Shown: positions 11,881-18,715 of the stretch, piece after piece
How positions within the stretch are numbered: the stretch's first letter is position 1
How the letters are laid out: each line of letters starts with the position of its first letter
Source: a virus
Strand: one strand, 5' to 3'
Length of the DNA stretch: 29,572 nucleotides
IMG/VR virus record: IMGVR_UViG_3300032213_002106
Location: 1 to 29,572 of that record
Made by a program: the position numbers and the translations under genes
The notes under the pieces: generated by a model
Databases searched by the model: none
What the model was told of the DNA's origin: nothing
What the model saw: only the letters and a program-made list of their open reading frames with translations

Positions 11881-14259
11881 ATGGAAGTTACTATTTATAG
11901 AAAATCAAACGATACTTCAAATGGATTTTATAAAGATGTATTGTTTTGTCTTGAAAGAATAAGACAAGGTAAATCAAAAGAAATGGTTGAGTGGTTAAGA
12001 ACTTTGCCGAAAATAGATTATGATAAAAATAAAAATCAATTGCCTGGAGTTTGTTTTAATGGTGTTTTTAATTATAGATCAAAGGCAGGAATAAAAGAAC
12101 ATTCAGGTCTTATAATTTTAGATTTTGATAAATTTGAAACTTCCCAAGATGCGATTGATTTTAGAAATTCAATATCTGATGACGATTATATTTTTAGCTG
12201 TTGGATTTCCCCAAGTGGAAAAGGTGTTAAAGCTTTAGTTAAAATTCCAAAAGACATTGATAATCATAGTTTATATTTTAATTCTTTGCGTGAATATTAT
12301 AACCATCCTAAATGGGATAATAGTGGTTCAGACATAAGTAGATTTTGTTTTGAAAGTTATGATCCGGATTTATTTATTAATAAAGATTCTAAAACTTGGG
12401 AAAAAATAGAGATTCCAGAGGTTGAAGATTTAGGAAAAAAAACAGTTTCAATTTCTATAAAATCAGACAATATTATTATTAATAATCTTTTAAAATGGTT
12501 TGAAAAAAAGTACAATCCAAATGAAAGAAATAAAAGCATTTTTAAATTAGCATCCGCTTTAAATGATTTTGGAATTGATAAAAATGTAGCTGAACAAACT
12601 CTTTATCAATTCGAACAAGAAGATTTTGACAGGAAGGAAATTTTAACAACTTTAAACTCTGCATATAAAAAAACTGCAAATTTTAGAACTAAATTTTTTG
12701 AGGATAAATTAGTTAAAGAAAAAATTGAGAAACAAATAAGAAGTGGTAAGAATAAAAAAGAAGTAATTGAAAACTATTCTGAATATAAAAAAGAAGAAAT
12801 TGAAAGCTGTATTGACGATATAAAAGAGGAAATATCTGTTTCAGACTTTTGGTTTTATAATGATAAAGGAAGGATAAATTTAAGTCCACATAAATATAAA
12901 TTTTGGCTTCAACAAAATAACTTTTTTAAATACTTCCCAACTGATGCCAATACTTTTACATTTATTAAAATTGAACAAAATTTAGTTGAGGAAACAAGTG
13001 AAAAGAAAATAAAAGATTTTGTTCTTAACCATTTATTAAGTCGTGATGATATAGGGTTTCAACCTTATGATTTTATGGCATCAAATAATAAATATTTTCA
13101 ATCTGATTTTTTAAGTTTTTTAGAAAGTTCAGAAATAAATATAAAAGAAGATACACAAACTGAATGTTTTTTATATTTCAATAATTGTGTGGTTAAAGTA
13201 ACATCTGAAAATATTGAAACAATTGATTATTTAGATTTAGATGGTTTTGTTTGGAAAAGACAAATTATAAATAGAGAGTATAAAAAATATGACCATCATA
13301 ATGCGGTTTTTAGAAAGTTTTTATGGCTTATATCCGGTAAAAATGTAGAAAAGTATAATTCATTTAAATCTGTAATAGGTTACCTTTTACATTCATTTAA
13401 AACATCAGCAAATAATAAAGCAATTATATTTAATGATGAAACAATAAGCGAAAATCCTAATGGTGGAAGCGGAAAAGGTTTATTTTGGAACGCATTAAGT
13501 CAAACTAAAAAAGTAAGCAGTATTGATGGGAAAACATTTGAATTTACCAAAAGTTTTCCTTATCAAACTGTTAGTACTGATACACAAATATTGGTTTTTG
13601 ATGATGTAAAAAAGAACTTTAATTTTGAAAGCTTGTTTAGTTTAATTACTGAAGGAATTACGCTTGAGTACAAAGGCCAGGATGCTATTAAATTACCAGT
13701 TCAACAAAGTCCTAAAATATTAATAACTACAAATTATACTATTGGAGGAGTTGGTGGATCATTTGAAAGAAGAAAGTTTGAGGTTGAAATGTCAGACTAT
13801 TTTAGTTATAAGCATACGCCTTTAGATGAATTTGGCCATTTGCTTTTTGATGATTGGGATGATAATGAATGGTTAATGTTTGACAATTTTATGATTAATT
13901 GTGTTCAATATTATTTAGAAAATGGATTAACTAAACACGACTTTAAAAATTTAGAAGTTCGTAAATTCATTAAAAATACTTCTTTTGAATTTTATGAGTG
14001 GTCAAAACCAAATAATGAAGGTAAAAATGAGAATATTGAATTTAATACACGATGCATAAAACAAACTTATTATGATAGCTTTATAAATGAATATCCCGAT
14101 TTTAAAACTTATAAGTTAAGTCAAAAGAGATTCACCCAATGGCTTGATCACTATTGCAAATTTTATGGACATACTTATTTAACAGGAAACTCAAATGGTC
14201 AAAGATGGTTTGAGATAAAAAATGATAATGCTCCAATTATTGATGATATAATGTTTTAA
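11881..14259 (+). CDS. Primase-helicase (BT4734/VirE-type primase plus SF3 helicase)
   Basis: A 792-residue replication protein. Residues about 55-165 look like a BT4734/VirE-type archaeo-eukaryotic primase domain: metal-binding 'LDFDK' (80-84), 'SPSGKGVKALVKI' (110-122) and 'SRFCFESYDP' (153-162). A helical linker rich in Lys and Glu follows (about 205-320). The C-terminal part is an SF3-type helicase with Walker A 'GGSGKG' (528-533), Walker B 'LVFDD' (571-575), sensor 'ITTN' (615-618) and arginines in 'ERRKFE' (629-634). It probably opens the origin immediately upstream and primes synthesis. No DNA polymerase is visible, so the host enzyme is presumably used. Confidence 0.88.
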   Translation: MEVTIYRKSNDTSNGFYKDVLFCLERIRQGKSKEMVEWLRTLPKIDYDKNKNQLPGVCFNGVFNYRSKAGIKEHSGLIILDFDKFETSQDAIDFRNSISDDDYIFSCWISPSGKGVKALVKIPKDIDNHSLYFNSLREYYNHPKWDNSGSDISRFCFESYDPDLFINKDSKTWEKIEIPEVEDLGKKTVSISIKSDNIIINNLLKWFEKKYNPNERNKSIFKLASALNDFGIDKNVAEQTLYQFEQEDFDRKEILTTLNSAYKKTANFRTKFFEDKLVKEKIEKQIRSGKNKKEVIENYSEYKKEEIESCIDDIKEEISVSDFWFYNDKGRINLSPHKYKFWLQQNNFFKYFPTDANTFTFIKIEQNLVEETSEKKIKDFVLNHLLSRDDIGFQPYDFMASNNKYFQSDFLSFLESSEINIKEDTQTECFLYFNNCVVKVTSENIETIDYLDLDGFVWKRQIINREYKKYDHHNAVFRKFLWLISGKNVEKYNSFKSVIGYLLHSFKTSANNKAIIFNDETISENPNGGSGKGLFWNALSQTKKVSSIDGKTFEFTKSFPYQTVSTDTQILVFDDVKKNFNFESLFSLITEGITLEYKGQDAIKLPVQQSPKILITTNYTIGGVGGSFERRKFEVEMSDYFSYKHTPLDEFGHLLFDDWDDNEWLMFDNFMINCVQYYLENGLTKHDFKNLEVRKFIKNTSFEFYEWSKPNNEGKNENIEFNTRCIKQTYYDSFINEYPDFKTYKLSQKRFTQWLDHYCKFYGHTYLTGNSNGQRWFEIKNDNAPIIDDIMF

Positions 14260-14261
14260 TT

Positions 14262-14441
14262 ATGGATATAGGTAGTTTTGAAATAATAAGATACCATTTT
14301 GATTTAGTAAATAATGAACCTAAAATTATTATTGAAATGGTTAAAGTATTAGATAAAAATGGTAAATATATAAAGTTTGCAAAATTGAAAGAAGTTTTAC
14401 CATATTTAAGTAAATATCCAGTTAAATTTAAAATGATATGA
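14262..14441 (+). CDS. Hypothetical 59-residue protein between the helicases
   Basis: A small frame two bases after the primase-helicase stop, ending with an ATGA overlap on the SNF2-like helicase gene. The sequence (MDIGSFEIIRYHFDLVNNEP, then 'KIIIEMVKVLDKNGKYIKFA') has an alternating strand-helix layout and a basic end. The tight spacing on both sides argues that it is translated. No family is recognised. Confidence 0.65.
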   Translation: MDIGSFEIIRYHFDLVNNEPKIIIEMVKVLDKNGKYIKFAKLKEVLPYLSKYPVKFKMI

Positions 14442-15712
14442 AATTAAGGAACTATCAAATAAGATTATCAAAAGAAGCAGTTGAAATATTGCAACGTAAA
14501 AAGATTGTTTACCTGGCGATGGAAGTAAGAACAGGCAAAACTATTACAGCTTTGCAAACTGCTGAATTATTTGCAGCAAAGAAAGTATTGTTTTTAACAA
14601 AAAAGAAAGCCATCCCCAGCATTCAAGCGGATTACGACAACTTTGGATTTACTTATGATTTAACAATTGCAAATGATGAAAGTTTACATAAAATTTCATG
14701 CAATTTTGATTTAGTCATTCACGATGAGCATCACCGCTTTGGAGCATTCCCAAAGCCAAACGCAACAGCCAAACTATTTAAAAAAATGTACGGAAATTTG
14801 CCGATGATTTTTTTATCCGGCACTCCAACTGCTGAAAGTTACAGCCAATGGTATCATCAGTTTTGGGTGAGCGATTACAGTCCGTTTACGCAACCAACTT
14901 TTTACAAATGGGCAAATGATTACGTGAATGTAAAAGTGAAGCATTTAGGCCATGGCAAAGTGAATGATTACACAGATGCAAGGAAAAAAGACTTTTGGCA
15001 TTTAATAAGATATTATATCCTAACCTTTACACAAGTTGAAGCGGGATTTAGTACTCAAGTTAATGAGAATGTTTTGTATTGCGATATGGATTCCATTACT
15101 TATAAGGTAATTGATAAGCTAAAAAAAGATTTAGTAGTACAAAACAAAGAAGGTCAACTGATATTAGCTGATACTTCGGTAAAATTACAGCAAAAATTGC
15201 ATCAACTTTATTCTGGAACTTGCAAGTTTGAGGATGGAACGAGTAAAGTGATTGACTTTAGTAAGGCAATGTTTATCGATAATCATTTTAAAGCTCAAAA
15301 GATTGCCATATTTTACAAATTTGTTGAGGAGTTTAACGCACTTAAAATCATTTTTGGCAATAGATTGACAAACGATTTAGAAGAGTTTAACACAACCGAT
15401 AAAAATATTGCTTTACAAATAGTAAGTGGCCGGGAAGGTATTAGTTTGGCAAAGGCAAAATATTTGGTTTACTACAATATTGATTTTAGTGCTGTAAGTT
15501 ATTGGCAATCTCGTGACCGTTTAACCACAATGGATAGAAAAGTAAATGATGTTTATTGGATATTTTCAAAAGATGGAATTGAAAGCAAAATTTACGCATC
15601 AGTAATTAAGAAAAAAGATTATAACAATGAAACATTTAAACGAGATTTCGGAATCAAAAAGGCAGAGCAAAATAATCAACCAACTCACAAAAGAGGGATG
15701 GCTCTGCGTTAA
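14438..15712 (+). CDS. SNF2-like superfamily 2 helicase
   Basis: A 424-residue DNA-dependent ATPase. It opens with a Q-motif-like 'LRNYQIRLSKEAVEIL', then Walker A 'MEVRTGKT' (28-35), the motif II box 'DEHH' (96-99) and motif III 'LSGTPT' (126-131). The second RecA domain has 'IVSGREGISLAKAKYLVYYN' and 'SAVSYWQSRDRL', matching motifs V and VI of SNF2-type enzymes. It is compact, lacking extra domains. Its end overlaps the VRR-NUC nuclease by 86 bases, an arrangement often found in phage replication modules; the two may act together on branched DNA. Confidence 0.88.
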   Translation: MKLRNYQIRLSKEAVEILQRKKIVYLAMEVRTGKTITALQTAELFAAKKVLFLTKKKAIPSIQADYDNFGFTYDLTIANDESLHKISCNFDLVIHDEHHRFGAFPKPNATAKLFKKMYGNLPMIFLSGTPTAESYSQWYHQFWVSDYSPFTQPTFYKWANDYVNVKVKHLGHGKVNDYTDARKKDFWHLIRYYILTFTQVEAGFSTQVNENVLYCDMDSITYKVIDKLKKDLVVQNKEGQLILADTSVKLQQKLHQLYSGTCKFEDGTSKVIDFSKAMFIDNHFKAQKIAIFYKFVEEFNALKIIFGNRLTNDLEEFNTTDKNIALQIVSGREGISLAKAKYLVYYNIDFSAVSYWQSRDRLTTMDRKVNDVYWIFSKDGIESKIYASVIKKKDYNNETFKRDFGIKKAEQNNQPTHKRGMALR

Positions 15713-15899
15713 ACTAATTAAGACAAATAAGAATGGCATCCCGGATTTGATGTGCCTAAAAGATGGCATAACAATGTTCATTGAAGTTAAAAGGCCAAAT
15801 GGAAAATTGAGCGAATTGCAAAAGATAAGAATTAAGCAATTACAAGATTTAGGCTTTGATTGTAAAATTTGGGTTGATTATGATGTAAATTATAATTAA
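15627..15899 (+). CDS. VRR-NUC domain nuclease
   Basis: A 90-residue stand-alone VRR-NUC protein. The core residues of the PD-(D/E)XK fold are visible: an N-terminal helix (ESKRQSKIINQLTKEGW), 'NGIPDLMC' (Asp40), 'FIEVKRP' (Glu53, Lys55) and 'LSELQKIRI' (Gln65). Viral members cut Holliday-type and flap structures. I chose the start at 15627 because the first helix is needed for the fold, although it lies inside the helicase gene in another frame. Confidence 0.85.
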   Translation: MKHLNEISESKRQSKIINQLTKEGWLCVKLIKTNKNGIPDLMCLKDGITMFIEVKRPNGKLSELQKIRIKQLQDLGFDCKIWVDYDVNYN

Positions 15900-15904
15900 T
15901 TGTT

Positions 15905-15912
15905 TATATTTG
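15905..15912 (+). promoter_or_regulatory. Early promoter -7 box (TATATTTG)
   Basis: A full TAnnTTTG match just after the VRR-NUC stop. The -33 region overlaps that gene and is not consensus. The kissing leader starts three bases later. Confidence 0.7.
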
Positions 15913-15915
15913 CAG

Positions 15916-15998
15916 ATGTAGAGTCGTAGCTACATTTAAAAATTTGTTTAATTCCCGCATTGATAAAGACTACGACCTTTTGATTTGCGGGTTTTTAT
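15916..15998 (+). ncRNA. Kissing-hairpin leader RNA, copy 3
   Basis: Hairpin 1 is ATGTAG/CTACAT (15916-15921 with 15930-15935) with the eight-base loop AGTCGTAG. After an 18-base linker, hairpin 2 has an outer stem CCCGCA/TGCGGG (15954-15959 with 15986-15991) and an inner AAAG/CTTT (15965-15968 with 15977-15980) closing the eight-base loop ACTACGAC. GTCGTAG of loop 1 pairs with CTACGAC of loop 2 over seven bases. TTTTTATTT follows. The ATG is at 16008. Confidence 0.75.
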
Positions 15999-16007
15999 TT
16001 AAAAAAT

Positions 16008-16247
16008 ATGAATACAATATCAGTACAGGGTTTTAAAATTGACATTAACCATTTTGATACACAAATATCAAAAAGTGGCAGACCATTCAGGTTGAGTGGT
16101 GTTCAAATAGTAAGAACTAAACCGGCACAATGGGTGAATAAGATGCTATTGCATGGAACGATTTACAGTTTTAGGTATTTAGATGAACAAGATGGTTTTT
16201 TTGCTTTTGAGTTTGATCCGTTTAACAATTTTATTTCAAAAATATGA
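16008..16247 (+). CDS. Hypothetical 79-residue protein
   Basis: A beta-rich small protein (MNTISVQGFKIDINHFDTQI, then 'RPFRLSGVQIVRTKPAQWVN'). The C-terminal part 'GTIYSFRYLDEQDGFFAFEF' suggests a compact barrel-like fold. It is the first gene behind the third kissing leader, and its stop overlaps the next start (ATGA). I do not recognise a family or catalytic residues. Confidence 0.65.
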   Translation: MNTISVQGFKIDINHFDTQISKSGRPFRLSGVQIVRTKPAQWVNKMLLHGTIYSFRYLDEQDGFFAFEFDPFNNFISKI

Positions 16248-16480
16248 TTTATACAGTTAGAAATATAGCAGAGTTTTGCGATGTCGATTATGGATTTATA
16301 AAAAGAATAATTGACGCTAATGAATTAAGACCAAAACTTATTTGCGAAAAAAAAGGATATAACTTTTATCAATTATTTATTATACAGTCTTTTTTAGAAC
16401 AGTTATCTCAAAAAAATTTACATTTTGATTTTGAGAATGAAGAAGTTTATACTATTTATCAATCTAAACTTAATTTTTAA
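16244..16480 (+). CDS. Small helix-turn-helix-like protein
   Basis: A 78-residue protein. The N-terminus (MIYTVRNIAEFCDVDYGFIK, then 'RIIDANELRPKLICEKKGYN') resembles the MerR/excisionase-type winged helix, in which a helix-turn-helix reads DNA and a Lys-rich wing follows. The remaining part is a helix and an acidic end. It could be a phage regulator or DNA-architecture protein. The family resemblance is moderate, not proven. It is coupled to the upstream gene by an ATGA overlap. Confidence 0.6.
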   Translation: MIYTVRNIAEFCDVDYGFIKRIIDANELRPKLICEKKGYNFYQLFIIQSFLEQLSQKNLHFDFENEEVYTIYQSKLNF

Positions 16481-16482
16481 TT

Positions 16483-17140
16483 ATGAAATCTATACGCTTG
16501 TTTAGGTGGAAATAGATACAAATGGAATGAAGTAGCAGAACAAGCTAATATAGAATTAGAAGTTACAGCAGTTGAATGGGATGAAGAATTAGCTAAATTA
16601 TATCAAGAACGTTTTACAAATGATATTGTTATTGTTGCTGATGCACATCAGTACCTATTAGACCATTACAAAGACTTTGATTTTATTTGGAGTTCGCCAC
16701 CTTGCCCAAGTCATTCAAGAGTAAGGTTTAGTCAAAAAAACAGAGAAAATTGCGATGCTGTTTATCCAGATTTTAAACTTTATGAAGAAGTTGTTTTTTT
16801 GGATAATTATTTTGATGGAAAATATGTAGTTGAAAATGTAATACCTTTTTATGAACCATTAATTTCAGCTAAAAAAAGAGGTAGACATTTATATTGGACA
16901 AATTTTTTACTTCCAACAGATATTGGTGAAAGAGATGGTACAGGTATAATTAGCAAAGCTGTTAATGAAGTAGATGTATTATCTAAATTTCACGATTATG
17001 ATTTTAACAAATATAAAGGTAAACAAAGAAGGGATAAAATAGCAAGAAATTTAGTTGATTATGAAGCTGGTAAAACTATATTTCAAATAGCATTAGGATT
17101 ACAAAAAGAAAATAAAACAAATCAATTAGAACTATTATGA
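16483..17140 (+). pseudogene. C5-cytosine DNA methyltransferase with a frameshifted start
   Basis: The open frame from 16487 to 17140 shows C5-cytosine methyltransferase motifs: motif I 'NLYACLGGNRYKW', the catalytic PC motif in 'SSPPCPSHS', motif VI 'VVENV' and 'GRHLYWTNF'. It is short (217 residues) but spans the ordered core. However, the frame has no usable ATG: a TGA precedes the first Asn, and the natural ATG (16483, two bases after the upstream stop) is one frame off. Removing a single A from ATGAAA would give M-N-L-Y-A-C-L-G-G. This is either a real inactivating insertion or a sequencing error. If functional, it would protect phage DNA from host restriction. Confidence 0.75.
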
Positions 17141-17379
17141 ACTACCTATTATCAAAAGAGCATTTCATTGCTCACGACCAATTAATCAATGATTATAAAA
17201 ATTTAATTTGCCACTATGCAGATTTTAAACTTTATCGCAAAGGCACAGCGCAAAATGACAAAGCAAAGCAAAACTGCCATAAGTATTTAATATCAATTAT
17301 TGTCAATAAGAACATATTAAAAATTGATACTACTGCTGATGAGTTAATGTTGGATGAATTGTTTGACAGGATTAAATAA
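17137..17379 (+). CDS. Hypothetical 80-residue protein, last early gene
   Basis: A helical protein (MNYLLSKEHFIAHDQLINDY, then 'KNLICHYADFKLYRKGTAQN') with His- and Cys-containing segments and an acidic end (ADELMLDELFDRIK). It starts with an ATGA overlap on the methyltransferase stop, so coupling ties its expression to that frame. It is the final gene of the plus-strand operon and meets the minus-strand lysis operon end to end. No function is recognised. Confidence 0.6.
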   Translation: MNYLLSKEHFIAHDQLINDYKNLICHYADFKLYRKGTAQNDKAKQNCHKYLISIIVNKNILKIDTTADELMLDELFDRIK

Positions 17380-17410
17380 AAAAAACCCCTCTCAATTTAT
17401 GTGAGAGGGG
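17378..17410 (-). terminator. Terminator of the lysis and fiber operon
   Basis: The stem CCCCTCTCA/TGAGAGGGG (17386-17394 with 17402-17410) has a seven-base loop. On the minus strand it is followed by eight T (17385-17378). On the plus strand no T run follows, so it mainly stops minus-strand transcription arriving from 17462. Confidence 0.85.
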
Positions 17411-17461
17411 AATTCAACCTTAAACCAAATTATTATGAAGCTCAAATATAAACAAAAATGT

Positions 17462-17956
17462 TTATATAACTTTATATTTTTTGTATAAAATGTAAATCGG
17501 TATTAAAAGTAAGAACCAAAGCAGCCACCAATAAGACTCTTTACGTTCAGTTTGTTTTACTTCTATAACTTTGTTTCTTTTAACCATCACTACACCGCTT
17601 TTTTTTGCGTTGTGTTGGATTTTTACATCTTTTGCGATACTTATATTGTTTTTACTTTTTTTGTGTCTTATTTTAACGTTTTTGTACTTTTTACCATTGA
17701 CAGTAAAAGGTAAAGTATTATCAACTGGAACTATCTCTATTTCATCCGTTGTTGAAGTATCAACTATTTTAGTGTTGTTTGTTACCCTCGTTTCAGTTTC
17801 GAGAGTAATTTTTTCAGTTTTTTGCTCTTGTTCTTTAGTTTCAGACTTTTGAACCTTTCGTGATCCGCAAGAAGTCAAAAATATAGCGCCTAATAAGGCC
17901 AATACAATGGCTATTAGTAAAATGTTATTTCCGTTTTGGTTTTCTTTTAGTGTCAT
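17462..17956 (-). CDS. Probable unimolecular spanin (lipoprotein with C-terminal membrane helix)
   Basis: A 164-residue protein with a hydrophobic signal segment (residues 12-29) ending in the lipobox LTSC (Cys30), a long polar Lys/Glu/Thr-rich middle (31-140) and a C-terminal transmembrane helix (about 142-158, YWWLLWFLLLIPIYILY) followed by basic residues. A lipoprotein N-terminus plus a C-terminal membrane anchor is the architecture of u-spanins such as T1 gp11. These bridge outer and inner membranes and fuse them in the last step of lysis. It lies at the end of the lysozyme operon. No sequence homology is claimed. Confidence 0.65.
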   Translation of the reverse strand: MTLKENQNGNNILLIAIVLALLGAIFLTSCGSRKVQKSETKEQEQKTEKITLETETRVTNNTKIVDTSTTDEIEIVPVDNTLPFTVNGKKYKNVKIRHKKSKNNISIAKDVKIQHNAKKSGVVMVKRNKVIEVKQTERKESYWWLLWFLLLIPIYILYKKYKVI

Positions 17957-18045
17957 TCGTTTCCTTTTTTAATTAAATAATACCATAGCCAAATCAATTT
18001 TTCTCTTATAAATTCATAAGCTATTAGTATTAATATATATTTCAT
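17953..18045 (-). CDS. 30-residue membrane mini-protein upstream of the spanin
   Basis: A very small frame, 30 residues (MKYILILIAYEFIREKLIWL, then 'WYYLIKKGNE'), coupled to the spanin gene by an ATGA overlap. It has two short hydrophobic stretches broken by charged residues and a basic end. Given the lysis context, a small holin-like or accessory membrane peptide is possible but unproven. Confidence 0.55.
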   Translation of the reverse strand: MKYILILIAYEFIREKLIWLWYYLIKKGNE

Positions 18046-18068
18046 TCCTTTACCTTTTGTGTCTATTT

Positions 18069-18089
18069 AAACCCTAAAATTTAAGGTTT
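18069..18089 (-). other. Small hairpin in the lysis operon
   Basis: On the minus strand AAACCTTA pairs with TAGGGTTT (one G-U) around a five-base loop, between the 72-residue gene and the 30-residue gene. Only a short T stretch is present, so this could be a weak terminator or an mRNA processing site. Confidence 0.35.
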
Positions 18090-18109
18090 ATATTTAAACG
18101 ATTAGTAAC

Positions 18110-18328
18110 TTATAAATTACGTTCTTCTTTATATATTTCTAATAGTTCTTTTGTATTATCAAAATCATAAGGTCTACCTTTTAGTTTACATACTCTTATC
18201 CAATCTGCAAATCCAATAGCAAATTCATCTGCAATTACTTCACATTGTGCTTCCCTAAGAGTTACAGCATCTCTTAAACTATATGGTTCGGTTCTTAACC
18301 ATTGATGAAACTTTTCTTTTAGTGTCAT
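18110..18328 (-). CDS. Hypothetical 72-residue protein
   Basis: A helical, mixed-charge protein (MTLKEKFHQWLRTEPYSLRD, then 'AVTLREAQCEVIADEFAIGF') with Trp and Arg residues near the ends of helices. The first 14 bases of the gene are identical to those of the spanin gene (17943-17956 and 18315-18328), so both begin MTLKE. No membrane segment or known motif. It lies among small lysis-region genes. Confidence 0.65.
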   Translation of the reverse strand: MTLKEKFHQWLRTEPYSLRDAVTLREAQCEVIADEFAIGFADWIRVCKLKGRPYDFDNTKELLEIYKEERNL

Positions 18329-18378
18329 AAGTTAATTTGAATTTTTCGTGTTTCACATCCCATTTTATGTACTCCATT

Positions 18379-18552
18379 TTATAAACCGCAGTATCTACAT
18401 TTGCCATTACTCCAAAACATATCGCAGTTGTCAGCATCATCTTCACGATTGAAACTTCCCCAACTTTGGTACATTCCTGCTGGAGCAGTAAATCTATGAC
18501 AGTATTTACTTGATGGACATAAACTGTCATTACATTTTGATATATCAGCCAT
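18379..18552 (-). CDS. Small cysteine-rich protein, probable zinc binder
   Basis: A 57-residue frame read as MADISKCNDSLCPSSKYCHR, then 'FTAPAGMYQSWGSF', ending 'NCDMFWSNGKCRYCGL'. Six cysteines in C-x4-C-x5-C and C-x8-C-x2-C spacing suggest a metal-binding fold. I associate the 'Cp...kCyRftap' pattern with small proteins common in Bacteroidetes phages. It starts within an ATGGCTGA overlap on the previous gene's stop. A longer frame (18279-18530) in another phase overlaps it but looks like a shadow. Confidence 0.7.
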   Translation of the reverse strand: MADISKCNDSLCPSSKYCHRFTAPAGMYQSWGSFNREDDADNCDMFWSNGKCRYCGL

Positions 18553-18715
18553 ATTTTTGTTTTATTAAATCTCTATAAATAGTATTTGTTTTTTCGCAAT
18601 TTTGACCTCTTAAATATTGTCTTAAAATTTTATTCGCTACCTTTTCAATTTGCGAATCAAGATTTGGCGGATTTATCAAAACTTTGTTTTCGTGTATTGT
18701 TTTATATTTTTCCAT
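18545..18715 (-). CDS. Hypothetical 56-residue basic protein
   Basis: A short frame (MEKYKTIHENKVLINPPNLD, then 'SQIEKVANKILRQYLRGQNC') that begins with a TAATG overlap on the phosphoesterase stop and ends overlapping the next ATG. Both junctions support translation. It is helical and Lys/Arg-rich, with a single Cys. Function unknown. Confidence 0.65.
   Translation of the reverse strand: MEKYKTIHENKVLINPPNLDSQIEKVANKILRQYLRGQNCEKTNTIYRDLIKQKYG

Noticed and set aside
16799-17140. 113-residue frame with a TTG start
   Set aside because: It is only the 3' half of the methyltransferase frame; the motif I and PC motif codons lie upstream in the same frame.
17378-17450. A TATATTTG box on the minus strand (17450-17443) followed by the terminator, resembling a short RNA unit
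   Set aside because: The terminator loop has no complementary partner upstream, so it does not fit the kissing-leader family; the hairpin is explained as the lysis operon terminator.
18279-18530. 83-residue minus-strand frame
   Set aside because: It overlaps the cysteine-rich 57-residue gene and the 72-residue gene in another phase, and its sequence shows no protein-like pattern.
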